DNA from: JACDAN01 sp963802375
Lineage (GTDB): Bacteria; Actinomycetota; Thermoleophilia; Gaiellales; Gaiellaceae
Assembly (NCBI GenBank): GCA_963802375.1
Contig: CAWDIJ010000010.1
Location: 806,001 to 870,000 of the forward strand
DNA: 64,000 bases
Direction: 5' to 3'
Below are positions 24,868 through 35,952 of this stretch, piece by piece (the stretch's first letter is position 1; each line of letters starts with the position of its first letter). Both the position numbers and the translations under genes were made by a program. The notes beneath the pieces were generated by a model that saw only the letters and a list, made by a program, of their open reading frames with translations, made no database searches and was not told the origin of the DNA.

Positions 24868-26067
24868 ATGGCGACCGTGCTGTGCGTGCTCTACGACGAC
24901 CCGGTCGACGGGTATCCGACCTCGTATGCGCGTGACGACATCCCCACGGTCGAGCGCTACCACGACGGACAGACCACTCCGACTCCCGCGCGCCTCGACT
25001 TCGACGGAGGGCAGCTGGTCGGGAGCGTCTCCGGGGAGCTCGGCCTGAGGAAATTCCTCGAGGAAGGCGGCCACCGCTTCGTCGTCACCTCGGACAAGGA
25101 CGGCCCCGACTCGCTCTTCGAGCGCGAGCTCCCCGAGGCCGAGGTCGTGATCTCACAGCCGTTCTGGCCCGCCTACCTGACCGCGGAGCGGATCGCGAAG
25201 GCGCCGAACCTGAAGCTCGCGATCACCGCCGGCATCGGGTCCGACCACGTCGACCTCCAGGCGGCGGCCGAGCGCGGGATCACGGTCGCGGAGGTGACGT
25301 ACTCGAACAGCATCAGCGTCTCGGAGCACGTGGTGATGCTCATCCTCTCGCTCGTCCGGAACTACCTCCCGTCGCACCAGTGGGTGCTGGAGGGCGGCTG
25401 GAACATCGCGGACTGCGTGTCGCGGTCGTACGATCTCGAGGGCATGCAGGTCGGGACCGTCGCCGCCGGCCGGATCGGCTCGGCGGTGCTCCGGCGGCTG
25501 AAGCCGTTCGAAGTCGGGCTCCACTACACCGACCGACATCGCCTTCCGGCGGAGGTCGAGGAGGAGCTGGGCGTGACCTTCCACGAGGACGTGGAATCGC
25601 TCGTCTCGGTCTGCGACGTCGTCACGATCAACGCGCCGCTGCACCCCGAGACCGAGCACATGTTCGACGACGAGCTGATCTCGAAGATGAAGCGCGGCGC
25701 GTACCTCGTGAACACCGCCCGGGGGAAGATCTGTGACCGCGACGCGGTCGCCCGGGCGTGCGAGAGCGGGCAGCTCGCCGGCTACGCAGGCGACGTCTGG
25801 TTCCCACAGCCGGCGCCGAAGGACCACCCCTGGCGGTCGATGCCGCACCAGGGGATGACGCCGCACACGTCGGGGACGAGCCTCTCCGCCCAGGCCCGCT
25901 ACGCGGCGGGGACGCGCGAGATCCTCGAGTGCTGGTTCGACGGCCGCCCGATCCGCGAGGAGTACCTGATCATAGAGGCCGGCAAGCTCGCCGGCGCCGG
26001 CGCGCACTCCTACAGCGAGGGAGATGCGACGGGCGGGTCCGAAGAGGCCGCCCGGTTCAAGACCTAG
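24868..26067 (+). CDS. fdh: NAD-dependent formate dehydrogenase
   Basis: 399 residues. Metal-free D-2-hydroxyacid-dehydrogenase-type enzyme oxidising formate to CO2 with NAD. Every key residue known in the Pseudomonas sp. 101 enzyme is present, offset by one: Phe99, Ile123, Asn147, Asp222 (NAD over NADP), Arg285, Gln314 and His333. The NAD loop is GTVAAGRIGS (Leu of the reference replaced by Ser). The C-terminal AHSYSEGDATGGSEEAARF is also characteristic. Single cytosolic subunit, no metal sites. Role: energy from formate or C1 detoxification. The stop shares CTAG with the convergent gene. Confidence 0.96.
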   Translation: MATVLCVLYDDPVDGYPTSYARDDIPTVERYHDGQTTPTPARLDFDGGQLVGSVSGELGLRKFLEEGGHRFVVTSDKDGPDSLFERELPEAEVVISQPFWPAYLTAERIAKAPNLKLAITAGIGSDHVDLQAAAERGITVAEVTYSNSISVSEHVVMLILSLVRNYLPSHQWVLEGGWNIADCVSRSYDLEGMQVGTVAAGRIGSAVLRRLKPFEVGLHYTDRHRLPAEVEEELGVTFHEDVESLVSVCDVVTINAPLHPETEHMFDDELISKMKRGAYLVNTARGKICDRDAVARACESGQLAGYAGDVWFPQPAPKDHPWRSMPHQGMTPHTSGTSLSAQARYAAGTREILECWFDGRPIREEYLIIEAGKLAGAGAHSYSEGDATGGSEEAARFKT

Positions 26068-27527
26068 CGGCGGCGACCGCGACTCACGACGAGATCGACC
26101 TTCGCCAGCTCGGCGAGGCGGGCGCCGACGCGTGGGCGCTGCGAGACCACGCGGCCTCGTCTCACCTTTGCCGAGTACCTGCGCTGCAGCTTGCCGAGCT
26201 TGCAGCGAGACCTGGTCAGCGCGCCCCGTGCGGCGGCGAGTGCCTTGCCACGCACGGCAGGCACGACGCAGAACCGGATGGCGACGTAGCGAGCGACTGC
26301 GACGTCCGCGGGGCTGGGGTCGGCTCCCTGGCGAGTGAAGCCGGAAACGACAAGTTTCCCGTCAGCGAGGAGGACCGCGTCGGTTGCTTGATCCAGCGGG
26401 CCGAAGTCCGTGATGATCCGCCCACCGCGGCCGTAGGTCGGGTCCACGCGGCCGGCCGAGGTGAGCCGGAGCACTGCGAAGTCGCCGGTCGCCGGGCCCG
26501 GGAAGACGCCTCCCGCGGCAAGGACCTTTCCATCCGGCTGCAGCTCGAGCGAGACGCCTTGGACGCCAGCGGTGGAGGTTTTCCCGTCGGTGCCGAAGGA
26601 TCGGTCGACCGTGCCGTCGGGATTGAATCTTGCGACGTCGCTCGCCCCTGTCAGGATCTTCCCGTCGCGCTGGATGGCGACCTTGTACGCGGCGGAGCTC
26701 GCAGGTGCGAAGGGCCCGACGACCGTCCCATCTCCACCGAAGCTGGAGTCCAGGCTGCCGTCAGCGTTGTAGCGGGCGAGCGCGATGTCCACCTGCGCGG
26801 TGCCGAGCGACCATCCGGCGGCGACGATCTTCCCGTCGGCCTGAAGCGCCAGGTCGAAGACGTCGTCCGTTCCGGCAGACATCGGCGTGACAACGAGGCC
26901 GTCGCCGCCGAACGCGGAATCAAGCGCTCCGTTGGGCAAGTATCGCGCTAGAGCGAACTCGTAGCTGCTCGCTGCGTTCCTCGTGCGGCCCGCAGCGACG
27001 ATCTTGCCGTCGGGCTGCACGAGGACGGCTGCCGCGCCGTCGAAGCTGTTCGGCTCGAAGGTCGTCAGAACCCTGCCGCCGTCACCGAAACTGCCGTCGA
27101 GGGTTCCGTCGACGTTGTACCGCGCCAGCGCAAAGTCGATTGGCCGGACGGGCGTTGCGAAGCCGAAGCCGACCGCGACGATTTTCCCGTCTTGCTGAAT
27201 CGCAACGTCTCCGGCGCCATCGGGCCGCCCGCCGAAATCCGTCGCGACCTTGCCGTCCCCACCGAAAGCGGGGTCGAGCGCCCCCCTCGCCGTGTACCGA
27301 GCGAGGATGAAGTCGTCCGAGACGCCTGGCACGACGCCTTCACCCGCGACGACGACCTTGCCATCGCGCTGCGCCGCGATCGCCCAGCCCATATCGTTGC
27401 CGCCGAAGTCGGTCGTGACCTTGCCACCCGAGCCGAACGTCGGGTCGAGATCCCCGCGCGCAGCCAGGAGGAGCGCCGGACAGAGCAGCGCTCCAACCCC
27501 GAAGAGGACAACGACCCACCGCCTCAC
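26064..27527 (-). CDS. Secreted delta-60 repeat protein with PASTA-like C-terminus
   Basis: 487 residues. Signal peptide (1-23), then seven to eight repeats of about 50 residues with the LDxxFGxGGxVxTDFG and DGKIVAAG motifs of the delta-60 family, predicted to form a beta propeller. The last 65 residues (VPAVRGKALAAARGALTRSRC...VVSQRPRVGARL) look like a PASTA domain, which binds peptidoglycan or muropeptides, so the protein may be wall-associated. A promoter TTGTAA-16-TAAGCT lies six bases before the GTG (leaderless). Its stop overlaps fdh by four bases (CTAG). Confidence 0.85.
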   Translation of the reverse strand: MRRWVVVLFGVGALLCPALLLAARGDLDPTFGSGGKVTTDFGGNDMGWAIAAQRDGKVVVAGEGVVPGVSDDFILARYTARGALDPAFGGDGKVATDFGGRPDGAGDVAIQQDGKIVAVGFGFATPVRPIDFALARYNVDGTLDGSFGDGGRVLTTFEPNSFDGAAAVLVQPDGKIVAAGRTRNAASSYEFALARYLPNGALDSAFGGDGLVVTPMSAGTDDVFDLALQADGKIVAAGWSLGTAQVDIALARYNADGSLDSSFGGDGTVVGPFAPASSAAYKVAIQRDGKILTGASDVARFNPDGTVDRSFGTDGKTSTAGVQGVSLELQPDGKVLAAGGVFPGPATGDFAVLRLTSAGRVDPTYGRGGRIITDFGPLDQATDAVLLADGKLVVSGFTRQGADPSPADVAVARYVAIRFCVVPAVRGKALAAARGALTRSRCKLGKLQRRYSAKVRRGRVVSQRPRVGARLAELAKVDLVVSRGRRR

Positions 27528-27567
27528 CTTCTGAGCTTAAGAGCGCTCGGCGGAATTACAAGCGTCT

Positions 27568-30035
<2,468 letters not shown>

Positions 30036-30036
<1 letters not shown>

Positions 30037-30404
30037 TACGCGCGTCTCCTCTCGGGCAAGGTCGGCTCCTGCCAGAGCACGAGCTCCCGCTTGTACTGCC
30101 GCTCGACGTCGCGCATCTGTTCGCGCAGCTCGCGCTCCATCCGGTCCATGCGGCGCTGCACCCTCTGGAGCTGGTCCTCGAGCCGGAGCACCATCTCGAC
30201 ACCGGCGAGATTCAGCCCGAGCTCGGTCGTCAGCCGCTGGATCAGGCGCAGGCGCTCGACGTCCAACTCCGAGTAGAGGCGCGTGTTGCCGGCTGTGCGC
30301 TTCGGCCGCACGAGCCCCTTCTGCTCGTACATGCGCAGGGTCTGGGGGTGCATGCCGACGAGGTCGGCGGCAACGCTGATCATGTAGCGACCACGGTCGT
30401 CCAT
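30036..30404 (-). CDS. hspR: Heat-shock repressor HspR (MerR family)
   Basis: 122 residues. MerR-type winged helix: YMISVAADLVGMHPQTLRMYEQKGLVRPKRTAGNTRLYSELDVERL, then a long coiled dimerisation helix (65-110). Known HspR proteins repress the dnaK operon with DnaK as co-repressor and bind the HAIR operator. ATG 30404 overlaps the stop of the upstream small membrane gene (TAATG); the stop overlaps clpB. No good HAIR consensus is visible upstream of dnaK. Confidence 0.95.
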
Positions 30405-30649
30405 TACTGCCGCCTCCGAGATGGCCGTAGGAGGCGCACGAGCGCCCGGCCCGCCCAAACTGCTCCTACGACGAACGTGAGGAATAAGAAGAGGAAGGTG
30501 GCGAACCCGAAGGTGTCGTCTGCCCAGTTGGACTCGCCAGAGGACTCGGACGGGTCTCCGAATGCCTCCCAGAGGCCGAGGGAAAGAAGGCCGAGCGCAA
30601 GGCTCACCACAACGGCGGCTCCAAGCCACCTGGTTCGGATGCCGTTCAC
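30404..30649 (-). CDS. Small membrane protein inside the dnaK operon
   Basis: 81 residues with two transmembrane segments (about 8-28 and 48-70) joined by an acidic Ser/Glu/Asp loop, and an Arg-rich tail. It starts at GTG 30649, overlapping the dnaJ stop (GTGA), and ends overlapping hspR (TAATG), so it is a full member of the chaperone operon. Streptomyces operons have no such gene between dnaJ and hspR. I do not recognise the family. Confidence 0.7.
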   Translation of the reverse strand: MNGIRTRWLGAAVVVSLALGLLSLGLWEAFGDPSESSGESNWADDTFGFATFLFLFLTFVVGAVWAGRALVRLLRPSRRRQ

Positions 30650-31698
30650 GAGACCTTCCTCAGCTGTTCGTAGAGCTCCCGCTGCTTCTTGTTGAGCTTC
30701 TTGGGCACGTCAAGCTTGAGCCGGGCCAGGACGTCGCCCTTCCCGCCCTTCAGCTTCGGGGCGCCGCGGCCCTTGATCCGCAGGAGCTTTCCGTGCTCCG
30801 AGCCGGCCGGGACCTTCAGCGAGACGGCGCCCTCCGGCGTCGGCACCTCGACCTCTGTCCCGAGCGCTGCGTCGGCGAGCGTCACCGGCACCTCGACGAC
30901 GAGATCCGCGCCGCGGCGCTGGTAGACCGGCGACTCGGCGACGCGCGTGACGACGTGGAGGTCGCCCGCGGGCCCGCCGGCGAGTCCGGCCTCGCCCTTG
31001 CCTTTGAGCTTGATCCTCGTCCCGTCCTTGACTCCGGCCGGGATCCTCACCGTGTAGCGCTTCGTCCGCCGCTCGCGTCCCGAGCCGCGACAGGACGGAC
31101 AGGGATCCTCGATGACCGTCCCGTTCCCGCGACACCGCGGACACGGCTGGGAGAGCGCGAAGAGCCCCTGGCTCTCGGATGTGACGCCCCGGCCGCGGCA
31201 TTCGGGGCAAACCTTGGGCGAGGTCCCGGGCTTGGCGCCCGAGCCGCCGCAGTCCCGGCAGGCGGTCTCGGCCTCGACCGGGATCTTGGTCTCGATGCCC
31301 TTCAGCGAGTCCTCGAACGAGAGGTTGACGTGCGCCTCGAGGTCTGCCCCGCGCTGGGCGCGCGACTGCTGCCTGCCGGCGCCGCGACCGAAGATTCCGC
31401 CGAAGAGATCGCCGAGGTCGCCGATGTCGAAGTCGAAGCCGCCGCCTCCGCGCGGGTCGAAACCGCGCCGACCGTCGCCGGAGCCGAACTGGTCGTAGGC
31501 CTTCCGCTTCTCGGGATCGGCGAGGATGTCATAGGCCGTCTGCACTTCCTTGAAGCGCTCCTCGGCCCCGGCGTCGCCCGGATTTCTGTCCGGATGGCAC
31601 TCACGGGCGAGCTTCCGATAGGCCTTCTTGATCTCGTCCGCCGAGGCGCCCTTCGGGACGCCGAGGACCGAGTAGAGGTCCTTAGCCGCCGTCGCCAC
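30646..31698 (-). CDS. dnaJ: Chaperone DnaJ
   Basis: 350 residues. J domain (about 7-72) with the HPD triad in ECHPDRNPG; Gly/Phe region (72-112); zinc domain with four CxxCxGxG units (CRDCGGSG, CPECRGRG, CPRCRGNG, CPSCRGSG); C-terminal substrate domains. A full type I DnaJ that delivers clients to DnaK. The GTG start overlaps grpE by 17 bases; a slightly later start is possible but would cut the J domain. Confidence 0.97.
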   Translation of the reverse strand: MATAAKDLYSVLGVPKGASADEIKKAYRKLARECHPDRNPGDAGAEERFKEVQTAYDILADPEKRKAYDQFGSGDGRRGFDPRGGGGFDFDIGDLGDLFGGIFGRGAGRQQSRAQRGADLEAHVNLSFEDSLKGIETKIPVEAETACRDCGGSGAKPGTSPKVCPECRGRGVTSESQGLFALSQPCPRCRGNGTVIEDPCPSCRGSGRERRTKRYTVRIPAGVKDGTRIKLKGKGEAGLAGGPAGDLHVVTRVAESPVYQRRGADLVVEVPVTLADAALGTEVEVPTPEGAVSLKVPAGSEHGKLLRIKGRGAPKLKGGKGDVLARLKLDVPKKLNKKQRELYEQLRKVS

Positions 31699-32203
31699 TC
31701 GAGATCACAACCCTTGCCGGCCTCAGCACGCGGTCGCCGAGCCGGTAGCCCTTTTGGATCACCTCGACCACGGCGCCCTCGTCGGCATCGGACGGCTGCG
31801 AGAGCAGGGCCTCGTGGACGTGCGGGTCGAACTTGCCTTCCGTCTCGACCTCCTCGAGCCCCTCCTTGCGCAGCACGTCCGCGAAGGACCGGGCCACGAA
31901 TGCCACGCCCTCCTCGAGCTTGGCCTCCTCGTGCGCCTCGGCCGCCTCGAGCGCCCGCTCGAGGTCGTCGAGCACCGGCAGCAGCTCCTTCACGAGCCGC
32001 TCGTGGGCCCGCGTGACCAGGCTCGCCTGGTCACGCGCCGCCCGCTTGCGGAAGTTCTCGAAGTCGGCCTGGACGCGCTGGAGGGTGTCGACGAGCTCGT
32101 CGCGCTCCCGCTGGAGCGTCTCGAGCTCATCGATCTGGACCTCCTGCTCCGCCTGCTCCGCCTGCTCCGCCTGCTCCTCGTCTGTTCTGACCTCGTCCGC
32201 CAT
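31682..32203 (-). CDS. grpE: Nucleotide exchange factor GrpE
   Basis: 173 residues. Acidic N-terminus with repeated Glu-Gln (EEQAEQAEQAEQE), a long coiled coil (about 25-70), and the GrpE beta domain with LLPVLDDLERALEAAE and FDPHVHEALLSQPSDADEGAVVEVIQKGY. The DNA of the Gln/Ala/Glu run is a short tandem repeat (CTCCGCCTG, about 32145-32175) and may vary in length between strains. ATG overlaps the dnaK stop (TAATG). Confidence 0.96.
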   Translation of the reverse strand: MADEVRTDEEQAEQAEQAEQEVQIDELETLQRERDELVDTLQRVQADFENFRKRAARDQASLVTRAHERLVKELLPVLDDLERALEAAEAHEEAKLEEGVAFVARSFADVLRKEGLEEVETEGKFDPHVHEALLSQPSDADEGAVVEVIQKGYRLGDRVLRPARVVISSGDGG

Positions 32204-34119
32204 TACGACGTCTTGGCCTCTTCCTCGTCGATGACCTCGTAGTCGGCCTCCTCGACGACCTCGTCGTCAGAACCCGTCTCGGCGCCGTCACCACCGGACC
32301 CCGCCTGCTGCTGCTGGGCGGTCGCCTGGGCATAGATCGCCTCAGCCAGCTTCTGCGAGGCCTCCTGGAGCGACTCGGTCTTCTGCCGGATCTCGTTCAC
32401 GTCCTCGCTCTCGAGCACGCCCTTGAGCTCCATGATCCGGCCCTCGATCGTCGAAGCGTCGGACTCGTCGAGCTTGTCGCGGTGCTCCTTGAGCGTGCGC
32501 TCGGTCTGGTACGCGAGCGACTCCGCCATGTTCCGCGCGTCGGCGAGCTCGCGCAGCTTGTGCGCCTCGTCCGCGTGCGCCTCCGCGTCCTTGATCATCT
32601 GCTGGACCTCGTCCTCCTTGAGGCCCGAGCCGCCCTCGATCCGGATCTGCTGCTCGTTGCCGGTGCCGAGATCCTTGGCCGTCACGTGGATGATCCCGTT
32701 CGCGTCGATGTCGAAGGCGACCTCGATCTGCGGCATGCCACGCATCGCCGGCGGGATGCCGACGAGCTGGAACTTGCCGAGCGTCTTGTTGTAGAGCGCC
32801 ATCTCGGACTCACCCTGGAGAACGTGCACCTCGACCGAGGGCTGGTTGTCCTCGGCGGTCGTGAAGGTCTCCGCCTTCTTGGTCGGGATCGTCGTGTTGC
32901 GCTCGATCAGGCGGGTGAAGACGCCGCCCTTCGTCTCGATGCCGAGCGAGAGCGGAGTCACGTCGAGCAGGAGGATGTCCTTGACCTCGCCCTTGAGGAC
33001 GCCGCCCTGGATGGCCGCGCCGACGGCGACGACCTCGTCCGGGTTCACGCCCTTGTGCGGGTCCTTTCCCGTGTGCTCCTTGACCTTCTCGACCACGGCC
33101 GGCATACGCGTCATGCCGCCGACGAGCACGACGTGGTTGATGTCCTTGGCCTCCAGGCCCGCATCGGACAGGGCCTGCTTGGTCGGGCCGACCGTCCGCT
33201 CGAGCAGGTCGGCGGTCAGCTCGTTCAGCTTCGCGCGGGTGAGCTGGAGGTCGAGGTGCTTCGGGCCCTCCTGCGTGGCGGTGACGAAGGGCAGGTTGAT
33301 CTGCGTCGTCATCGTGGACGAGAGCTCGATCTTCGCCTTCTCCGCGGCCTCGTAGAGGCGCTGGAGCGCCATCTTGTCGGCGGCGAGGTCGATCCCCTGG
33401 TCCTTCTTGAACTCGGCGACCATCCAGTCGACGACGGCCTTGTCGAAGTTGTCGCCGCCGAGGTGGTTGTCACCGGCTGTCGACTTGACCTGGAAAAAGC
33501 CCTCCGCGAGCTCGAGGACGGAGACGTCGAACGTCCCGCCTCCGAGGTCGAAGACGAGGACGGTCTGCTCCTCCTCCTTCTCGAGCCCATAGGCGAGTGC
33601 CGCCGCGGTCGGCTCGTTGATGATGCGGACGACGTTGAGGCCCGCGATCTTGCCGGCGTCCTTTGTCGCCTCGCGCTGGGCGTTGTTGAAGTAGGCCGGG
33701 ACGGTGATGACCGCGTCGGTCACTGCCTCGCCGAGGTAGGCCTCGGCGTCGGCCTTCAGCTTCTGGAGGATCATCGCGGAGATCTCCGGCGGCGCGTACT
33801 CCTTGTCGCCGGCCTTGACGCGAACGTCGCCGTTCGGGCCCTTGACGACCTCGTACGGGACGATCGTCATCTCCTCCGAGACCTCGTCGTGCTTGCGCCC
33901 CATGAAGCGCTTGATCGAGAAGATCGTGTTCTGCGGGTTCGTCACCTGCTGGCGCTTGGCCGGCGGGCCGACGAGCCGCTCACCGTCCCCCGTGAACGCC
34001 ACGACAGACGGCGTCGTGCGCCCGCCCTCGGCGTTCGGGACGACGGTCGGCTCACCGCCCTCCAGCACCGCCATGCAGGAGTTCGTCGTGCCGAGATCGA
34101 TACCGATCGTCTTTGCCAT
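32203..34119 (-). CDS. dnaK: Chaperone DnaK (Hsp70)
   Basis: 638 residues, full length. N-terminal ATPase opening GIDLGTTNSCMAVLEGG, phosphate loops FDLGGGTFDVSVLE and VGGMTRMPAV, linker DVTPLSLGIETKGG, and a beta-sandwich substrate domain. ATG at 34119 with Shine-Dalgarno GGAGG. First gene of the chaperone operon. Confidence 0.98.
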   Translation of the reverse strand: MAKTIGIDLGTTNSCMAVLEGGEPTVVPNAEGGRTTPSVVAFTGDGERLVGPPAKRQQVTNPQNTIFSIKRFMGRKHDEVSEEMTIVPYEVVKGPNGDVRVKAGDKEYAPPEISAMILQKLKADAEAYLGEAVTDAVITVPAYFNNAQREATKDAGKIAGLNVVRIINEPTAAALAYGLEKEEEQTVLVFDLGGGTFDVSVLELAEGFFQVKSTAGDNHLGGDNFDKAVVDWMVAEFKKDQGIDLAADKMALQRLYEAAEKAKIELSSTMTTQINLPFVTATQEGPKHLDLQLTRAKLNELTADLLERTVGPTKQALSDAGLEAKDINHVVLVGGMTRMPAVVEKVKEHTGKDPHKGVNPDEVVAVGAAIQGGVLKGEVKDILLLDVTPLSLGIETKGGVFTRLIERNTTIPTKKAETFTTAEDNQPSVEVHVLQGESEMALYNKTLGKFQLVGIPPAMRGMPQIEVAFDIDANGIIHVTAKDLGTGNEQQIRIEGGSGLKEDEVQQMIKDAEAHADEAHKLRELADARNMAESLAYQTERTLKEHRDKLDESDASTIEGRIMELKGVLESEDVNEIRQKTESLQEASQKLAEAIYAQATAQQQQAGSGGDGAETGSDDEVVEEADYEVIDEEEAKTS

Positions 34120-34170
34120 GCGTCCTCCAAGATTTAGCGTCTACAACGGAAAAAATCTAAGCGGGATCGT
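34120..34170 (-). promoter_or_regulatory. dnaK promoter and leader
   Basis: On the minus strand, TTAGAT and TAAATC lie about 17 bases apart as possible -35 and -10, followed by TTGGAGG and ACGC before the ATG. AGATTT and AAATCT form a 6-bp inverted repeat around the spacer. The HspR operator consensus (CTTGAGT-N7-ACTCAAG) is not present, nor is a CIRCE element. Confidence 0.45.
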
Positions 34171-34178
34171 AGCAGGTC

Positions 34179-34307
34179 ATGAAGCAGGTCATGGGCGCGC
34201 GGATGCGGCACGGGACGACCGTGATCGTCGCGACCCACGACGCCGCCCTGGCCGGCAGGGCTCCTCGCCGCCTGCCCATGCGAGACGGAAGGCTCCTCCG
34301 CAGTCCC
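34179..34307 (+). pseudogene. Remnant of an ABC-transporter ATPase C-terminus
   Basis: The 43 codons read HGTTVIVATHDAALAGRAPRRLPMRDGRLL, matching the H-loop (ATHD) and the R-x-x-R-M-R-D-G-R-L ending of LolD/FtsE-type ATPases. No Walker A, signature or Walker B precedes it, so it is a fragment. It begins with a tandem copy of AGCAGGTCATG (about 34171-34193) and runs in frame into the aminopeptidase gene, which has its own start. Probably a relic of an old deletion. Confidence 0.6.
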
Positions 34308-34358
34308 CGCTTCATCCCCCGAACGGGGCGGGCGTCGTCGGTAGGGTGTGCCGCGCTC

Positions 34359-35444
34359 GTGGCTGATCCGCGCGTCCAGGAATATGCACGGCTGCTCGTC
34401 GAGCGGTCGATCGGGGTCCAGCCGGAGTGGCAGGTCATGGTCATCTCGCAGCCGGAGGCGAGGCCGTTGCTCGAAGAGGTGGTCCGACTTATCGGGCGCC
34501 GCGGGGCGTACCCGATCGTCCGCTTCAGCTACTCGATGGAGCAGCTGCCGTTCAACTGGATCTGGGCGAAGGAGGCACCGCTCGAGACCCTCGAGACCGT
34601 CGCGCCCGTCGACCAGTACACCTGGGACAACGTCGACGCCTGGATGCTGCTCGGCGCGCCTGAGAACTCGCGCGCGGGCGCCGACGTGCCGGCGGAGAAG
34701 CGCGAGGCGATCAACAAGGCGCACGCCGCCTTCCTCCAGCGGCGCCTGCGGATGGAGATCCCCTGGGTCACCTGCCGCTTCCCCTCCCCCTCGCTCGCAC
34801 AAGAGGCGGGGATGACGAACGAGCAGTTCGAGGACTTTCTCTACGGAGCCGTCCTGCTCGACTGGGACGCCGAGGGCGAGAAGATGAAGAGGATCAAGGA
34901 TCGCTTCGATCAGGCCGATGAGGTGCGAATCGTGGGCGCCGAGACCGATCTCCGCTTCAGCCTCGAGGGCCGGGAGGGCGAGGTCGACGACGGCCACGCG
35001 AACATGCCCGGCGGCGAGGTCTTCTTCAGCCCGGTCGAGGACTCGACCGAGGGGGTCGTCAGCTTCGTCGAGTACCCGGCGTACCAGGAGCCCGACCTGG
35101 TCGAGGGCGTGCGGATGCGCTACGAGGGCGGCAAGGTGGTCGAGGCCTCGGCCACGAGCAACGAGGAGGCGCTGCTCTCGAAGCTCGACCGCGACGAGGG
35201 CGCGCGGATCCTCGGCGAGTACGGGATCGGCTGCAACCCCGGCATTCAGCGCTACATGAAGAACACGCTCTTCGACGAGAAGATGTACGGCACCATCCAC
35301 CTCGCTGTCGGCGCCGGCCTGCCCACGATCGGCGGCAAGAACGTGAGCGCCATCCACTGGGACATGGTCAAGGACCTACGCAACGGCGGCCGCATCGAGT
35401 GCGACGGCGAGACCGTTCAAGAAAACGGTGAGTGGCAGTTCTGA
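34359..35444 (+). CDS. M29 family aminopeptidase (AmpS/aminopeptidase T type)
   Basis: 361 residues from GTG 34359. Clostridial/thermophilic M29 family: likely metal-site segments SFVEYPA, GCNPGIQRYMKNTLFDEKMYGTIHLAVG and SAIHWDMVKDL near the C-terminus supply the Glu, His and Asp ligands. Cytosolic dimeric metallopeptidase that trims N-terminal residues. A TAGGGT -10 eleven bases before the GTG suggests a very short leader. The frame continues upstream into an ABC ATPase remnant, which I exclude. Overlaps the GrpB gene by 17 bases. Confidence 0.9.
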   Translation: MADPRVQEYARLLVERSIGVQPEWQVMVISQPEARPLLEEVVRLIGRRGAYPIVRFSYSMEQLPFNWIWAKEAPLETLETVAPVDQYTWDNVDAWMLLGAPENSRAGADVPAEKREAINKAHAAFLQRRLRMEIPWVTCRFPSPSLAQEAGMTNEQFEDFLYGAVLLDWDAEGEKMKRIKDRFDQADEVRIVGAETDLRFSLEGREGEVDDGHANMPGGEVFFSPVEDSTEGVVSFVEYPAYQEPDLVEGVRMRYEGGKVVEASATSNEEALLSKLDRDEGARILGEYGIGCNPGIQRYMKNTLFDEKMYGTIHLAVGAGLPTIGGKNVSAIHWDMVKDLRNGGRIECDGETVQENGEWQF

Positions 35445-35952
35445 CCGGGTAGAGCTCGTCGAGCACGATCCGGGCTGGGCCAAGCTCTTCGAGCAGGAGC
35501 GCGACCGGCTGGCGGGCGTCTTCGACGACAAGGCGCTCGGGATCGAGCACATCGGCTCGACGTCGGTGCCCGAGATCTGCGCGAAGCCGGTCGTCGACGT
35601 GCTCGTGGGCGTCCCCGAGCTCGAGCTCTCGAAGGAGCAGGTCGAGTCGATGGAGGCGCTCGGCTACGAGTTCCTCGGCGAGTACGGTCTCGCCGGGCGG
35701 CTGTTCTTCCGCAAGGAGCCGCACACCCATCACGTCCACGTCGTCGAGCACGGCGGCCGACACTGGGAGCGGCAGCTGACCTTCAGGGACGCGCTGCGCA
35801 CGGACGCCGAGGAGCGCCGGCGCTACGACGAGTTCAAGCGGCGGCTCGCCTCGGAGGGCCACTCGCGCGAGGTCTACACCGAGCTGAAGACACCGTTCAT
35901 CCGGGAGGTCGAAGCCCGGGGTCGGGCGCGGGGCGTCGGACCAACCGCCTGA
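35428..35952 (+). CDS. GrpB/UPF0157 family nucleotidyltransferase-like protein
   Basis: 174 residues. Typical family line: VELVEHDPGWAKLFEQERDRL, IEHIGSTSVPEICAKPVVDVLVGV, and HHVHVVEHGGRHWERQLTFRDALR. The GSTSVP...KPxxDxxV pattern is a minimal nucleotidyltransferase core; similar domains are fused to dephospho-CoA kinase in mycobacteria. Biochemical role unknown. GTG overlaps the aminopeptidase end by 17 bases; its own 3' end overlaps the convergent EamA gene by 56 bases. Confidence 0.85.
   Translation: MSGSSDRVELVEHDPGWAKLFEQERDRLAGVFDDKALGIEHIGSTSVPEICAKPVVDVLVGVPELELSKEQVESMEALGYEFLGEYGLAGRLFFRKEPHTHHVHVVEHGGRHWERQLTFRDALRTDAEERRRYDEFKRRLASEGHSREVYTELKTPFIREVEARGRARGVGPTA

Noticed and set aside
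34120..34170. HAIR operator at dnaK
   Set aside because: No CTTGAGT-N7-ACTCAAG match; only a 6-bp AGATTT/AAATCT repeat is present.
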